Origin: a virus
Length of the DNA stretch: 49,758 bases
Direction: 5' to 3' (one strand)
Virus record (IMG/VR): IMGVR_UViG_3300028550_003058
Span: 1-49,758 of that record
The position numbers and the translations under genes are program-made. The notes below the pieces were generated by a model. That model ran no database searches and was not told where the DNA came from. It saw nothing but the letters and a program-made list of their open reading frames with translations. Below, one piece after another: positions 14,324 to 22,394 of this stretch. The stretch's first letter is position 1. Each line of letters starts with the position of its first letter.

Positions 14324-14923
14324 ATGGGAAATACTTCCTATCAAACAAGCCTCGAAACAGGCAAAGTAGTTATTCGCAAGTGGTGGTTCAACCAAAACAG
14401 CGATAAGAATCAGTGTAGCGTACAATTTCAGCAGCAAGTAGAGAAACCTACTTCAAACAATTCTGTTGAAGACGTACTCATTAGCATTGAGCAAGGCTCA
14501 CAAGGCTATGGTAATACAACCAATGTAACGGCTATTCGCTCTTACAATGCAGACAGAATTGCAGAGTTACTTGGGAGTACAATAGGGGATTGCACTGCAC
14601 CAGGTGCTCCACAGCATTTTGCTGACATTCTCTATACTATGGAAGACGGAACTATAGTAGACACAGGAGTCGAAGTCACAGAAAACTTCACAAAGAATCC
14701 TTATTCTACAAGTCAGACTCCAAAGGTTAACCCTAAAACAGGGGAAATCGTAACAGCTGTTAACCCAATCAATGGGGCACTAATGCCTGTCTATCGTCAC
14801 ACTAAGTTGACATCGGCAGGTTTAGTTGAGCATAGCTTTGTAGACCCAAACAAATCAGTTGGGACACAATCATCGCCAGCTAACCCAAAGGTTAACGTAG
14901 CTAATACAGGCCTTGCATCGTAA
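14324..14923 (+). CDS. 199-residue protein of unknown function
   Basis: Not recognised. Beta-rich with few charges. Segments include VVIRKWWFNQNSDK, EDVLISIEQGSQGYG, and a Pro/Asn/Thr-rich second half (NPKTGEIVTAVNPINGALMP) ending in NVANTGLAS. It stands alone, with about 150 bases upstream and a strong terminator 34 bases downstream, so it is probably a separately and strongly expressed unit. The upstream gap (14177-14323) contains an AGATGC/GCATCT inverted repeat at 14214-14232 and a copy of TCACTATCATAAT at 14248-14260. Confidence 0.6.
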   Translation: MGNTSYQTSLETGKVVIRKWWFNQNSDKNQCSVQFQQQVEKPTSNNSVEDVLISIEQGSQGYGNTTNVTAIRSYNADRIAELLGSTIGDCTAPGAPQHFADILYTMEDGTIVDTGVEVTENFTKNPYSTSQTPKVNPKTGEIVTAVNPINGALMPVYRHTKLTSAGLVEHSFVDPNKSVGTQSSPANPKVNVANTGLAS

Positions 14924-14956
14924 AATTGGTTAACGATGCAAAATAAGGAAGGGAAA

Positions 14957-15004
14957 GGAACAGTCAGAGAGTAACGCATTCTCTCTTTCTGTTCCCCCTT
15001 TTTT
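14957..15004 (+). terminator. Long two-part intrinsic terminator
   Basis: GGAACAG (14957-14963) pairs with CTGTTCC (14989-14995). Inside it AGAGAG (14966-14971) pairs with CTCTCT (14981-14986). Small TC/TT internal mismatches separate the two stems. The loop is TAACGCATT. CCC and a T-run to 15004 follow. It is stronger than most in the window and isolates the 14324 gene from the polymerase unit. Confidence 0.88.
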
Positions 15005-15048
15005 ATTATGGCATACATTCAAACACACTTTATTCAAACGTAGAACTA

Positions 15049-15234
15049 ATGGGGAAAATGAAATACTTATTTGGTCTCATAGAAGACCAAGAATACTATA
15101 GCTTTAAGGCTGCAATTAACAAGGCTAAGCACAAAGGAGAAACAGAAATAAACTTTAGAGGTAGAACCTTAACACTGCAACAAGCAGAGGCATCATTAAT
15201 TATTATGATGAAACATTTAAATTCAAGCACATGA
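15049..15234 (+). CDS. Small protein preceding DNA polymerase
   Basis: 61 residues (an ATG nine bases later, giving MKYLFGLIED, is an alternative). Contains a helix SFKAAINKAKHKG, a strand ETEINFRGRTLTLQQAE and a helical end. Not recognised. The last four bases overlap the polymerase start (ATGA), so it may set the polymerase translation level. The upstream leader has TATTCAAACGT at 15031-15041. Confidence 0.55.
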   Translation: MGKMKYLFGLIEDQEYYSFKAAINKAKHKGETEINFRGRTLTLQQAEASLIIMMKHLNSST

Positions 15235-17120
15235 AACCAAATATCAAATTCATCGGTAACAAATCTATTCAAACGTCTAATCACTATCATAATTGTTCGC
15301 TGCAGACCTGCATAAACTATTGCAACAGTAAGACAGTATTGGCTATTGATACAGAGACCGAGGGATTTGATTTCCTAAACGATAGAATGACTATGTTCCA
15401 GATTGGGGATCAAGACACACAGTTTGTTATTGACACAAGAGAGGTTAGCATCAGTGATCTACGCGGTGTTATTGAGAACCCTAACATCGTTAAGGTATTG
15501 CATAACGCTAAGTTCGATTACAAGTTCATCAAGAGATGGGTTGGGGCTGATTTAGTTAACGTGTGTGATACTATGCTACAAGAAAAGCTAATTACATGCG
15601 GGAAAGCATCAATGAGTGTATCTCTAGCTAACACATTATCTCGACGTCTTGATATAACACTTAGCAAGGAAGAACGCAACTCATTTCTTAATTTACAAGG
15701 GAGACCTTTTACTTATTCGCAAATTGAATACGGGGCAATGGATGTCTTGTATTTAATCAGCATACGAGAAAAGCAATTAGTTGAGATTAAAAACTTAAAT
15801 CTTGAAGCTGTTACAGATTTGGAAAACAAAGCAGTAATAGTATTCTCTGAAATAGAATACGAAGGTATTCTGTTAGACCAAAAAAGATGGTTAGGATTAT
15901 CTGATATAAATACTAAGAAAACTTTTGAAAGTATTCAGGTATTAGATAATGCTGTTGTAAGTCACCCTCAATTGCAGAAATATAATCTCCCTATTCAAGG
16001 AGATTTGTTTTCAAACAATGTTAAGAATACATATATAAACTGGAATTCCCCAAGTCAAGTACTACGACTATTTCAGAACATGATACCAGAACTTGAAGAT
16101 GTTAACGGTAAGAACTTGCTTAAGCACAAAAAGAATGAGATAATTAAAAGATATATTCAATACAAAGAGCAAGCTAAATTATCAGCAGCTTATGGCGAAC
16201 AATTCTTTAAATATCTAAATAAGGCTGACAATAAAATTCATACTAACTTCTCTCAAATACTTGACACCGGGAGAGTGTCTTCTAGTAAACCTAATATGCA
16301 ACAGATACCTGGGAATAATATATACAGGAACTGTTTCTTAGCACCTGAAGGATGGGTATTTGTATCATCAGATTATTCATCTCAAGAGCTTAATGTTATT
16401 GCTTACGGTAGTCAAGATCCAGTGTGGTTAAAAGCATTAGAGCAAGGACAAGACCTTCATTCAGTATGTGCTGACCTTGTATATGGAGATAAATGGGCAA
16501 ATTCTGCTGAAGAAGATTGTAAATACATGTCTTCAAAAGAAAAATGTAATTGCCCTAAGCATAAGTTATTACGAACAAATGTAAAGACAGTTAACTTTGG
16601 CCTTGCTTATGGTATGGGCCCTAAGAAATTGTCTGAAACTATTGGGGTATCTATGACAGAAGCTAAAGCTCTTATCACACAATACTTTAAAGCTTTCCCA
16701 TCTATCAAAGGATTTTTAGATAAACTTGGGGAGTTTGGGGTTAAGAACGGTTATATACGTACGTTTAAACCATTTAAAAGACGACGATGGTTTGACAATT
16801 GGTATCCAAAAATGTATTCTGATAAAGGTGCAGAGTTTGGGTCAATTGAAAGAGCATCTAAAAACACCCCAATTCAAGGATCAAGTGCTGACATGACAAA
16901 ATTAGCACTTATATATATTCATAACAAGATTAAAAAAGATAATCTTCCTGTTAAGATTATAATGACTGTACACGATCAGATAGATACTATTTGTGAGGAA
17001 GAATACGCTGATAAATGGAAAAAAATAATGACTGAATTAATGGAAACAGCTGCTAAAGTTGTTATCCCTAACGGTTTGCTTAAAGCAGACACAAACATTT
17101 CTAAAACCTGGGAAAAATGA
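15231..17120 (+). CDS. polA: Family A DNA polymerase with 3'-5' exonuclease
   Basis: 629 residues; replicates the phage genome. Proofreading exonuclease: Exo I VLAIDTETEG with Asp40 and Glu42; Exo II HNAKFD with Asp96; Exo III YGAMD with Tyr167 and Asp171. Polymerase: motif A SSDYSSQELN with Asp381, motif B RTNVKTVNFGLAYG with Lys452, motif C VHDQ with Asp582. There is no 5' nuclease domain; that activity is separate at 29102-29881. Fingers carry a Cys/His insert (DCKYMSSKEKCNCPKHK) just before motif B, possibly zinc-binding and seen in other phage polymerases. Motif C has Gln583 where the family usually has Glu (VHDE), and motif A has Asn after Glu-Leu where Arg is usual. Both catalytic Asp are intact, so it should be active. 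Confidence 0.95.
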   Translation: MKPNIKFIGNKSIQTSNHYHNCSLQTCINYCNSKTVLAIDTETEGFDFLNDRMTMFQIGDQDTQFVIDTREVSISDLRGVIENPNIVKVLHNAKFDYKFIKRWVGADLVNVCDTMLQEKLITCGKASMSVSLANTLSRRLDITLSKEERNSFLNLQGRPFTYSQIEYGAMDVLYLISIREKQLVEIKNLNLEAVTDLENKAVIVFSEIEYEGILLDQKRWLGLSDINTKKTFESIQVLDNAVVSHPQLQKYNLPIQGDLFSNNVKNTYINWNSPSQVLRLFQNMIPELEDVNGKNLLKHKKNEIIKRYIQYKEQAKLSAAYGEQFFKYLNKADNKIHTNFSQILDTGRVSSSKPNMQQIPGNNIYRNCFLAPEGWVFVSSDYSSQELNVIAYGSQDPVWLKALEQGQDLHSVCADLVYGDKWANSAEEDCKYMSSKEKCNCPKHKLLRTNVKTVNFGLAYGMGPKKLSETIGVSMTEAKALITQYFKAFPSIKGFLDKLGEFGVKNGYIRTFKPFKRRRWFDNWYPKMYSDKGAEFGSIERASKNTPIQGSSADMTKLALIYIHNKIKKDNLPVKIIMTVHDQIDTICEEEYADKWKKIMTELMETAAKVVIPNGLLKADTNISKTWEK

Positions 17121-17305
17121 AGATAATATATGAAGTAGGTGATGTCATCGAGTTAACAGACGATATGGATGTCCCAAATGAACTTGCTGCAGAGCAAGTT
17201 GAGTTAATAGAAAAAGTAGGCCGTGGTCTATGGATTGTTGAATCTTTTCACACCGGGCTATCAACTCAAATTGATGAGAAATGGTTCCCAACAACTATAT
17301 ACTAA
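17117..17305 (+). CDS. Small acidic beta protein of unknown function
   Basis: 62 residues, overlapping the polymerase stop by four bases. Opens with YEVGDVIELTDDM and later has KVGRGLWIVESF and a Trp near the end, a pattern compatible with a small SH3-like barrel. Coupling to polymerase suggests a replication accessory, but no family is recognised. Confidence 0.55.
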   Translation: MKIIYEVGDVIELTDDMDVPNELAAEQVELIEKVGRGLWIVESFHTGLSTQIDEKWFPTTIY

Positions 17306-17306
17306 C

Positions 17307-17423
17307 ATGGAAGAAGAAATATTTAGTGACTGCTGTGGAGCATCCACCATCGATACCGAAATGGGTATATGCCCAGATTGTCTGGAGCACTGTGAATTTA
17401 TAACTGGGGAACAAGATGATTGA
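17307..17423 (+). CDS. Cys-rich zinc-finger microprotein 1
   Basis: 38 residues from ATG 17307, one base after the previous stop. A longer frame from an upstream codon would overlap that gene and is not favoured. Cysteines: DCCGA, then GICPDCLEHC, fitting one C-C ... C-x2-C zinc ribbon. Its stop overlaps the next gene's start (ATGATTGA). Not assigned to a family. Confidence 0.55.
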   Translation: MEEEIFSDCCGASTIDTEMGICPDCLEHCEFITGEQDD

Positions 17424-17595
17424 TTTTATATGCCCTAAGTGTAAGGCAGAAAAACCTCAAAATGGTGTAACTATCAAAGTAATTGAAGACAAAGTAAGGC
17501 ACGACGTTCAATGTGAATGTGGTGAGTATATGGATTTAAAAACTCCTAAAACAGGATGTGCAAGTTTTAGATCTAATTCAATGGGACAGTTATGA
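17416..17595 (+). CDS. Zinc-ribbon microprotein 2
   Basis: 59 residues from ATG 17416 (MIDFICPKCKAEK). CPKC near residues 6-9 and CECG near 37-40 form a classic zinc ribbon with a beta hairpin between them. The stop overlaps the next ATG at 17592. It is tandem to another Cys-rich microprotein, which makes a pair. Possible roles include binding host transcription or replication factors. No function is assigned. Confidence 0.55.
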   Translation: MIDFICPKCKAEKPQNGVTIKVIEDKVRHDVQCECGEYMDLKTPKTGCASFRSNSMGQL

Positions 17596-17834
17596 AGCAA
17601 GATAATCTAGAATTAAAAATATTTGCCGCAGCATTATTACTACAAGAATTATTAGATGAAACCGTAGGAGAAACACGGTTTAAACATAAAATGAGACATA
17701 GTATTAATGGTATATCTAAGGAATTAGATAAAGTATTAACAGTAGAGGTAGCTAATGACGTAAGTATACTAGTAAACAAAGTTATACAAGTCATAGACGA
17801 TACTATTGAGGAAGAATTAAAAGATATAATTTAA
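17592..17834 (+). CDS. Helical 80-residue protein of unknown function
   Basis: Entirely helical by composition (LKIFAAALLLQELLDETVG, then VANDVSILVNKVIQVIDD), acidic at the C-terminus. Overlaps the upstream stop. Not recognised. The leucine pattern suggests a dimer or a partner for a neighbouring protein. Confidence 0.55.
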   Translation: MKQDNLELKIFAAALLLQELLDETVGETRFKHKMRHSINGISKELDKVLTVEVANDVSILVNKVIQVIDDTIEEELKDII

Positions 17835-17845
17835 AATTAACCACC

Positions 17846-18310
17846 ATGGGAAGAGCAACAGAAGACTTAAATCCTCATATGCAAGAAACAGTAGAATCTG
17901 TGTATCGCATGATAGAGGAAATAACTGGTGTCTCAAAAGCCAGATTAATAATGAAATGTAGTAGACGAACTACAGTAGATGCAAGGAAAATCCTTGTCAA
18001 TTTATTACGAAACCACACAAAAATTACATTATATGCCGTAGCAAAAGAACTAAACAAAGATCATGGGACTATGATGCATTACGAGAAATTACATTCAACT
18101 CATATGCATGAAGCAGAGTATAGGCGTATGTATTCTGCTGTAGCAGGTATGTATGCTAACAGCACTGCAGCAACTGTACATGATTCCATAGACACTCAAT
18201 GTGTTGAGCTTCAAAAATTAGAAGCGGAGTTTAATGTTTTGCAATCTAAAATGTCTGAGTTAGCAAACGATATTAAAATACAGGCAGCATTATTACCTAA
18301 AACCTATTAA
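17846..18310 (+). CDS. DnaA domain-IV-like DNA-binding protein
   Basis: 154 residues. Residues about 20-83 match the DNA-binding domain IV of the initiator DnaA. RRTTVDARKILVNLLRNH (40-57) corresponds to DnaA's 'R-x-x-x-A-R-Q-x-A-M-x-L'. TLYAVAKELNKDHGTMMH (61-78) carries the signature D-H-[ST]-T-V-x-H as DHGTMMH. In DnaA the helix-turn-helix before and within this segment reads the DnaA box. The DnaA ATPase domain is absent. Residues 100-154 form a coiled coil. It may bind the phage origin, or occupy host DnaA boxes. The third residue of the signature is Gly where Ser or Thr is usual. Confidence 0.72.
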   Translation: MGRATEDLNPHMQETVESVYRMIEEITGVSKARLIMKCSRRTTVDARKILVNLLRNHTKITLYAVAKELNKDHGTMMHYEKLHSTHMHEAEYRRMYSAVAGMYANSTAATVHDSIDTQCVELQKLEAEFNVLQSKMSELANDIKIQAALLPKTY

Positions 18311-18312
18311 CT

Positions 18313-18561
18313 ATGAGTTTAAACACGTATGAATTAGAAACAGAAGGAGAAAACCTTGCAGGCTTTGTTTTAGAAATAGAATATGAATATGCTCCTGGGT
18401 TTTCAGGTTCTCACGATGAGCCTCCTGAAATTGACAATATTAATATTATTAATATTAAATGCACTGTACCACGTCTTGAAGATCAATATCGATTAGAAAA
18501 TCTTTTAATAAGATATGAAAAAGAAGGAGGTGGCAGGTATAATCCTGATGATGACAGATAA
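18313..18561 (+). CDS. 82-residue acidic protein of unknown function
   Basis: Not recognised. Beta-rich with acidic clusters: GFVLEIEYEYAPGFSGSHDE, then NIINIKCTVPRLEDQ, ending NPDDDR. It starts two bases after the DnaA-like gene stop and is followed by the SF2 helicase at 15 bases, so it is co-transcribed with replication genes. Confidence 0.55.
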   Translation: MSLNTYELETEGENLAGFVLEIEYEYAPGFSGSHDEPPEIDNINIINIKCTVPRLEDQYRLENLLIRYEKEGGGRYNPDDDR

Positions 18562-18575
18562 TAATTTAAGAAACA

Positions 18576-19757
18576 ATGGATATAATTAAAGTAAAAGATG
18601 AGGAACAGCGTAAAGCCCTCAACTCTTGGGCTAGTGCCGGATATAAAGGTAGCGTTATTGCTGGTACTGGTTTTGGGAAGTCTAGGGTGGGTGTTATGGC
18701 TGCTGTTAATTCTCTTAAGAAAGATACTACTTTGGATGCTCTTGTACTTGTACCTACAAATCAATTGCAAGATCAGTTTGAAGAAGAATTTATTAAATGG
18801 GGATACGCAGAATATCTAGATAGAATTCAAATCATATGCTATCAATCAGCTCACAAACTATTTGATGAGGAGTATTGTATTGTAGTATGTGATGAGGTTC
18901 ACTTAGGTCTTAGCCCTATATATAGGAAGTTCTTTACTCAGAATTCTTTTGAAAGGATACTATGCTTAACAGCTACTCTCCCAGAAGAAGATGAGTACAA
19001 AGCTGTACTTGTAAACTTAGCTAAACCTGTATATACTATATCCTTAGATGTGTGTGTAGATAAAGGATTAGTAGCTCCTTACGAAGTATACTGTGTACCT
19101 GTGTCACTTACAGAAGAAGAACAAGGAGATTATAAAGCTGCTAATACTTTATTTGTAAGAATGAAATACATTCTTGGTGGGTTCAATGCATTTCAAAATG
19201 CTCAAATGATACTATCAGGTAAAATGTCAGGAAACAAAGGTGCAGCTGCTCAGTTTTATAACGCTATTCGTAAAAGAAAGCATGTGGTACAACATGCTGA
19301 GCATAAAATAGATAAAGCTGTAGAAATAGTTAATCACTATCATAATTCCAAGATACTAACCTTTGCAGGCTCTAATGATTTTACAGACTTAATGTGTGAT
19401 TGTATTGATAACTCGGCTGTGTATCACAGTAGAAAAACTAAGAAACAACGTGAAAAAACGTTAGAAGCTTTTAGAAACGGGGATATCAATGTACTATGTT
19501 CAACTAAAGCTCTCAACCAAGGATTTGATGTAAAGAATGCAGAGGTTGGGATTATAGCTGGGCTAGATAGTAAGGCTTTATCTATGATACAGCGTATCGG
19601 TAGACTTATTAGAAAAGATGGGGATAAGATCGGTAAGATCTATATCCTATATGTAAAAGACTCTCAAGAAGAAAAATGGCTTAACAATGCTATTAAAGGA
19701 TTAAATAATATAAACCGAGACACAGATCTCACAACACATTTTAACAATGCATGCTAA
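18576..19757 (+). CDS. Superfamily 2 DNA/RNA helicase
   Basis: 393 residues. Motif I AGTGFGKSR (29-37) binds ATP, motif Ia LVLVPTNQLQDQF, motif II DEVH (106-109) is the DExH box, motif III LTATLP (about 131-136), motif IV ILTFAGSND, motif V STKALNQGFDV and motif VI QRIGRLIRK (about 339-347) complete the two RecA lobes. Compact with no extra domains. Helicases of this shape (UvsW-like or SNF2-related) remodel forks and recombination intermediates in phages, and crAss-like phages commonly carry one. Sits between DnaA-like and loader-like genes. Confidence 0.9.
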   Translation: MDIIKVKDEEQRKALNSWASAGYKGSVIAGTGFGKSRVGVMAAVNSLKKDTTLDALVLVPTNQLQDQFEEEFIKWGYAEYLDRIQIICYQSAHKLFDEEYCIVVCDEVHLGLSPIYRKFFTQNSFERILCLTATLPEEDEYKAVLVNLAKPVYTISLDVCVDKGLVAPYEVYCVPVSLTEEEQGDYKAANTLFVRMKYILGGFNAFQNAQMILSGKMSGNKGAAAQFYNAIRKRKHVVQHAEHKIDKAVEIVNHYHNSKILTFAGSNDFTDLMCDCIDNSAVYHSRKTKKQREKTLEAFRNGDINVLCSTKALNQGFDVKNAEVGIIAGLDSKALSMIQRIGRLIRKDGDKIGKIYILYVKDSQEEKWLNNAIKGLNNINRDTDLTTHFNNAC

Positions 19758-20091
19758 ATACACACAAAAAATGGAGGATATAATCCTCAAAAGGTACCGA
19801 CGTAGTACTTTATTACAAATTGATACCGCTAAAGATATCTTTAAAGATTTTAAGCAAATGTTTTCTGATGAATCACTAGAAAATATAACTCCTGCTAGAA
19901 TTAGGAGTAAGTTTCAAACTATGCAAAAGCTTAGAAGAGATAAACCTATTCTTGCTAAAACTCCTTCATATGATTGGCCCCCAGAATCCCCAAAAACAAG
20001 TTTTAAGGACTCTATGTTTGATGTTATGAGAAGATCAGAAAACATGACTATAACAATAAAAGGTACAGAAATAACCGTAGTGTTTAAATAA
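19747..20091 (+). CDS. 114-residue basic protein of unknown function
   Basis: Overlaps the helicase end by 11 bases. Contains basic helices (DIILKRYRRSTLLQIDTAKD and ARIRSKFQTMQKLRRDK) and a Pro-rich linker (TPSYDWPPESPKTS), then a C-terminal strand TITIKGTEITVVFK. Not recognised. Basic composition and coupling to the helicase suggest nucleic-acid binding. Confidence 0.55.
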   Translation: MHAKYTQKMEDIILKRYRRSTLLQIDTAKDIFKDFKQMFSDESLENITPARIRSKFQTMQKLRRDKPILAKTPSYDWPPESPKTSFKDSMFDVMRRSENMTITIKGTEITVVFK

Positions 20092-20096
20092 TTGAT

Positions 20097-20654
20097 ATGG
20101 TAATAGAAATTAATACAGAAACTCTCACAGAAATTGGGATAACTGCGGATGATTTCTTATATTTGTATTTATTGTATTCCCGTGATTATGCAGTATTAGA
20201 AAAGTTAAAGTTAAAGCCAGATACTAAAGCTTTGCAAACCAAAGGCTTAGTTAAGTTAGGAGAGGGGCTCAAATTTCACATTATTAGACAAGATTTCTTG
20301 GATTTATTTCAAGCATCTTTCGATCAAATGTGGAGTGAGCTCCTCTCTTATTACCCTATAAAAGTTTCATGTAAAGGAACTGATAGGATTCTAAGGGCTA
20401 GAGACTCTACTGCTAAGGCTAATCAAAAAGCAAGAATAAAGTATAAGAGTATCATTGGTAAAGACAAAACAAAGCATGATCGCATTGTTACATGTCTTAA
20501 AAATGAGTTAACCTTTCGCAAGAAGGGTGATTCTCTTGGCTTTATGAAAATGCTGCCAACGTGGGTTAACAGTTATGAATGGGATAATTATGAAAACATA
20601 GATGGAACAGAAACCACCGGAGAAGTTACAAGGAGGATCACACGCAGACTTTGA
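20097..20654 (+). CDS. Candidate replicative helicase loader
   Basis: 185 residues. N-terminal helices (ITADDFLYLYLLYSRDYAVL) and LQTKGLVKLGEGLKFHII look like a winged helix. The C-terminal MKMLPTWVNSYEWDNYE resembles the 'L-x-T-W-x-N-x-x-x-W-x-x-Y' ending of phage proteins encoded beside replicative helicases. It overlaps the DnaB-like gene by 53 bases in another frame, giving tight coupling. Role as loader or replication initiator partner is inferred from this ending and from position. Confidence 0.55.
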   Translation: MVIEINTETLTEIGITADDFLYLYLLYSRDYAVLEKLKLKPDTKALQTKGLVKLGEGLKFHIIRQDFLDLFQASFDQMWSELLSYYPIKVSCKGTDRILRARDSTAKANQKARIKYKSIIGKDKTKHDRIVTCLKNELTFRKKGDSLGFMKMLPTWVNSYEWDNYENIDGTETTGEVTRRITRRL

Positions 20655-21573
20655 GATTTCAAAGATTAAACTGCTAAGACATATATCTACATCTGTAGAC
20701 CAAAGTATATCTGATGTAAAAGCAGGTATGAATGGGAAACGTAAGGTGTATCCTACAGCTTGGAAATCTCTCAACAAAAATTTGATGGGGGGTTTACAAC
20801 CTGGTAAAATGTATGTTATTGCAGGTCGTCCTGGTGTAGGTAAATCAGCGTTTAGTAATCAGTTAATCTTCGACGTCTTAGACTCTAATAAAAATAAAGC
20901 TATTATAGTTATTTATTGGAGCTTCGAGATGCCTGGAGAGCAACAGATACTAAGAGCAGGTAGCAAGGATACTAAGCTTCAAACACACGAGCTTCTATCA
21001 GTAGAACAAAGATTATCTGACGATAAGTTTGATTCTTATGTAGAAAGTGTAAAGAAGTATAAAGAATATCCTATCTATTTCTGCTCTATACCTCAAGACA
21101 TGGAAGAAGTTAAAAAGATTAACGAAAGTGTGTTTACTAAATACCCTAGTCACACAGTAATTAATCTTATTGACCACTCTAGACTTGTTCTTGGGAAAGC
21201 TGATACAGAGTTACAAAGACTCAATGTATTATCTAAATCCTGTATGTGGATGCAAGCACGCATGTCGTGCATTACTATACTTTTATCTCAACTTAATAGA
21301 AATATTGAGCAAGAGTACAGAGCTAAACAACAGTATCAACCTTTACTAACTGATCTCTTTGGGGGAGACAGTATAGGTCAAGACGCACACGTTGTGATGA
21401 TGCTGCAAAGACCGTATGATTTATACGGAATTACAGATATGTATTGCGGAGAAGACCCAATAGGGTTGATGGCAATACATGTAGAAAAAAACCGAGACGG
21501 TTTACTTGGGATGATACCATTCGAAACTGATCTCTCAACATTTACTATTAATGAAAGGAAAAAAAAGTCCTAA
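20602..21573 (+). CDS. DnaB-like replicative helicase (C-terminal RecA core)
   Basis: 323 residues. Walker A AGRPGVGKSA (74-83), SFEM (107-110), a Walker B region NLIDHSRL near 182-189 and LSQLNRN near 225-231 match the DnaB/RecA-type hexameric helicase core. The N-terminal primase-interaction domain of cellular DnaB is missing, with only about 50 residues before the core. That is common in phages with a separate primase. LTDLFGGDSIGQDAHVVMM is the C-terminal DnaB motif 4. The ATG at 20602 overlaps the loader-like gene. It would unwind the fork for the family A polymerase. Confidence 0.85.
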   Translation: MEQKPPEKLQGGSHADFEISKIKLLRHISTSVDQSISDVKAGMNGKRKVYPTAWKSLNKNLMGGLQPGKMYVIAGRPGVGKSAFSNQLIFDVLDSNKNKAIIVIYWSFEMPGEQQILRAGSKDTKLQTHELLSVEQRLSDDKFDSYVESVKKYKEYPIYFCSIPQDMEEVKKINESVFTKYPSHTVINLIDHSRLVLGKADTELQRLNVLSKSCMWMQARMSCITILLSQLNRNIEQEYRAKQQYQPLLTDLFGGDSIGQDAHVVMMLQRPYDLYGITDMYCGEDPIGLMAIHVEKNRDGLLGMIPFETDLSTFTINERKKKS

Positions 21574-21682
21574 AAAGCCTGTAAAAAAAGCAAAGGCTGT
21601 TGCAAAACCTAAATATAAAGATTGGTTTGAATATTTACGTATAAACTATAATGCTTTTGACATTATGAAAACTAATAGATAA
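21551..21682 (+). CDS. 43-residue Lys-rich protein
   Basis: ATG 21551 lies inside the helicase 3' end (23-base overlap). The first 20 residues are almost all Lys, Pro, Ala and Gly (MKGKKSPKKPVKKAKAVAKP), then WFEYLRINYNAF. Stop two bases before the next ATG. The composition suggests electrostatic binding to DNA. It fills the gap between two replication genes. Not recognised. Confidence 0.5.
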   Translation: MKGKKSPKKPVKKAKAVAKPKYKDWFEYLRINYNAFDIMKTNR

Positions 21683-21684
21683 TA

Positions 21685-22383
21685 ATGGAACTTCCTAAAA
21701 AGAAAATTAAAGCAGCTCGCAAGAGCCCTAAAAATTTAGTAATATATGGTCCTCCTAAAATTGGGAAGACCACTGTTCTTTCACAGCTTGAGAATTGTCT
21801 AATCATAGATCTAGAAGATGGATCAGATATGATTGACGCTCTTAAAGTCAAAGCTAATTCACTTGCGGAATTGGCTGAGATTGGGAAAGCAATAATCGCA
21901 GATGGTAAACCTTACAAGTATATAGCTGTAGACACCGTGACTCAATTAGAAGTCTGGTGTGAGGCAGAAGGCAAAGAAATGTATAAACAAACACCTATGG
22001 GCAAGAACTTTGACCCTAAGAACACAGGCTTATCTATTCTTTCTCTACCGAACGGTGCCGGCTATTTATATCTTCGTTTGGCTTACAAAAAGTGGTTTGA
22101 TCGGTTAAACAAACTAGCTGACCATGTCATTCTAGTCGGGCATCTTAAAGACAAGATGATTGATAAGAAAGGTAAGGAAGTTAGAAGTATGGACTTAGAT
22201 CTTACTGGTAAACTTCGTTCTATTACATGTGCTAATGCTGACGCTATTGGTTACATATATAGAGACGGGGACACTACGCGTATCTCTTTTAACTCTGAGG
22301 GAGATATAACTGCAGGTTCTAGATGTGCGCATCTAAGAGGGCAGGATATGGATTTAGATTGGGGTAAAATATTTATAGATTAA
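21685..22383 (+). CDS. Sak4-like / AAA_24 P-loop ATPase, single-strand annealing recombinase
   Basis: 232 residues. Walker A GPPKIGKTT (22-30), acidic LEDGSDM near 43-49, Walker B YIAVDTVTQLE near 78-88, and a later LVGHLKDK. This is the RecA-core-only layout of the phage AAA_24 / Sak4 group. Members bind ssDNA and cooperate with SSB in annealing or strand exchange. The SSB candidate two genes downstream fits that pairing. No lid or extra domain is present. Other AAA_24 NTPases of unknown activity remain possible. Confidence 0.75.
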   Translation: MELPKKKIKAARKSPKNLVIYGPPKIGKTTVLSQLENCLIIDLEDGSDMIDALKVKANSLAELAEIGKAIIADGKPYKYIAVDTVTQLEVWCEAEGKEMYKQTPMGKNFDPKNTGLSILSLPNGAGYLYLRLAYKKWFDRLNKLADHVILVGHLKDKMIDKKGKEVRSMDLDLTGKLRSITCANADAIGYIYRDGDTTRISFNSEGDITAGSRCAHLRGQDMDLDWGKIFID

Positions 22384-22394
22384 TTAAAAATAAC

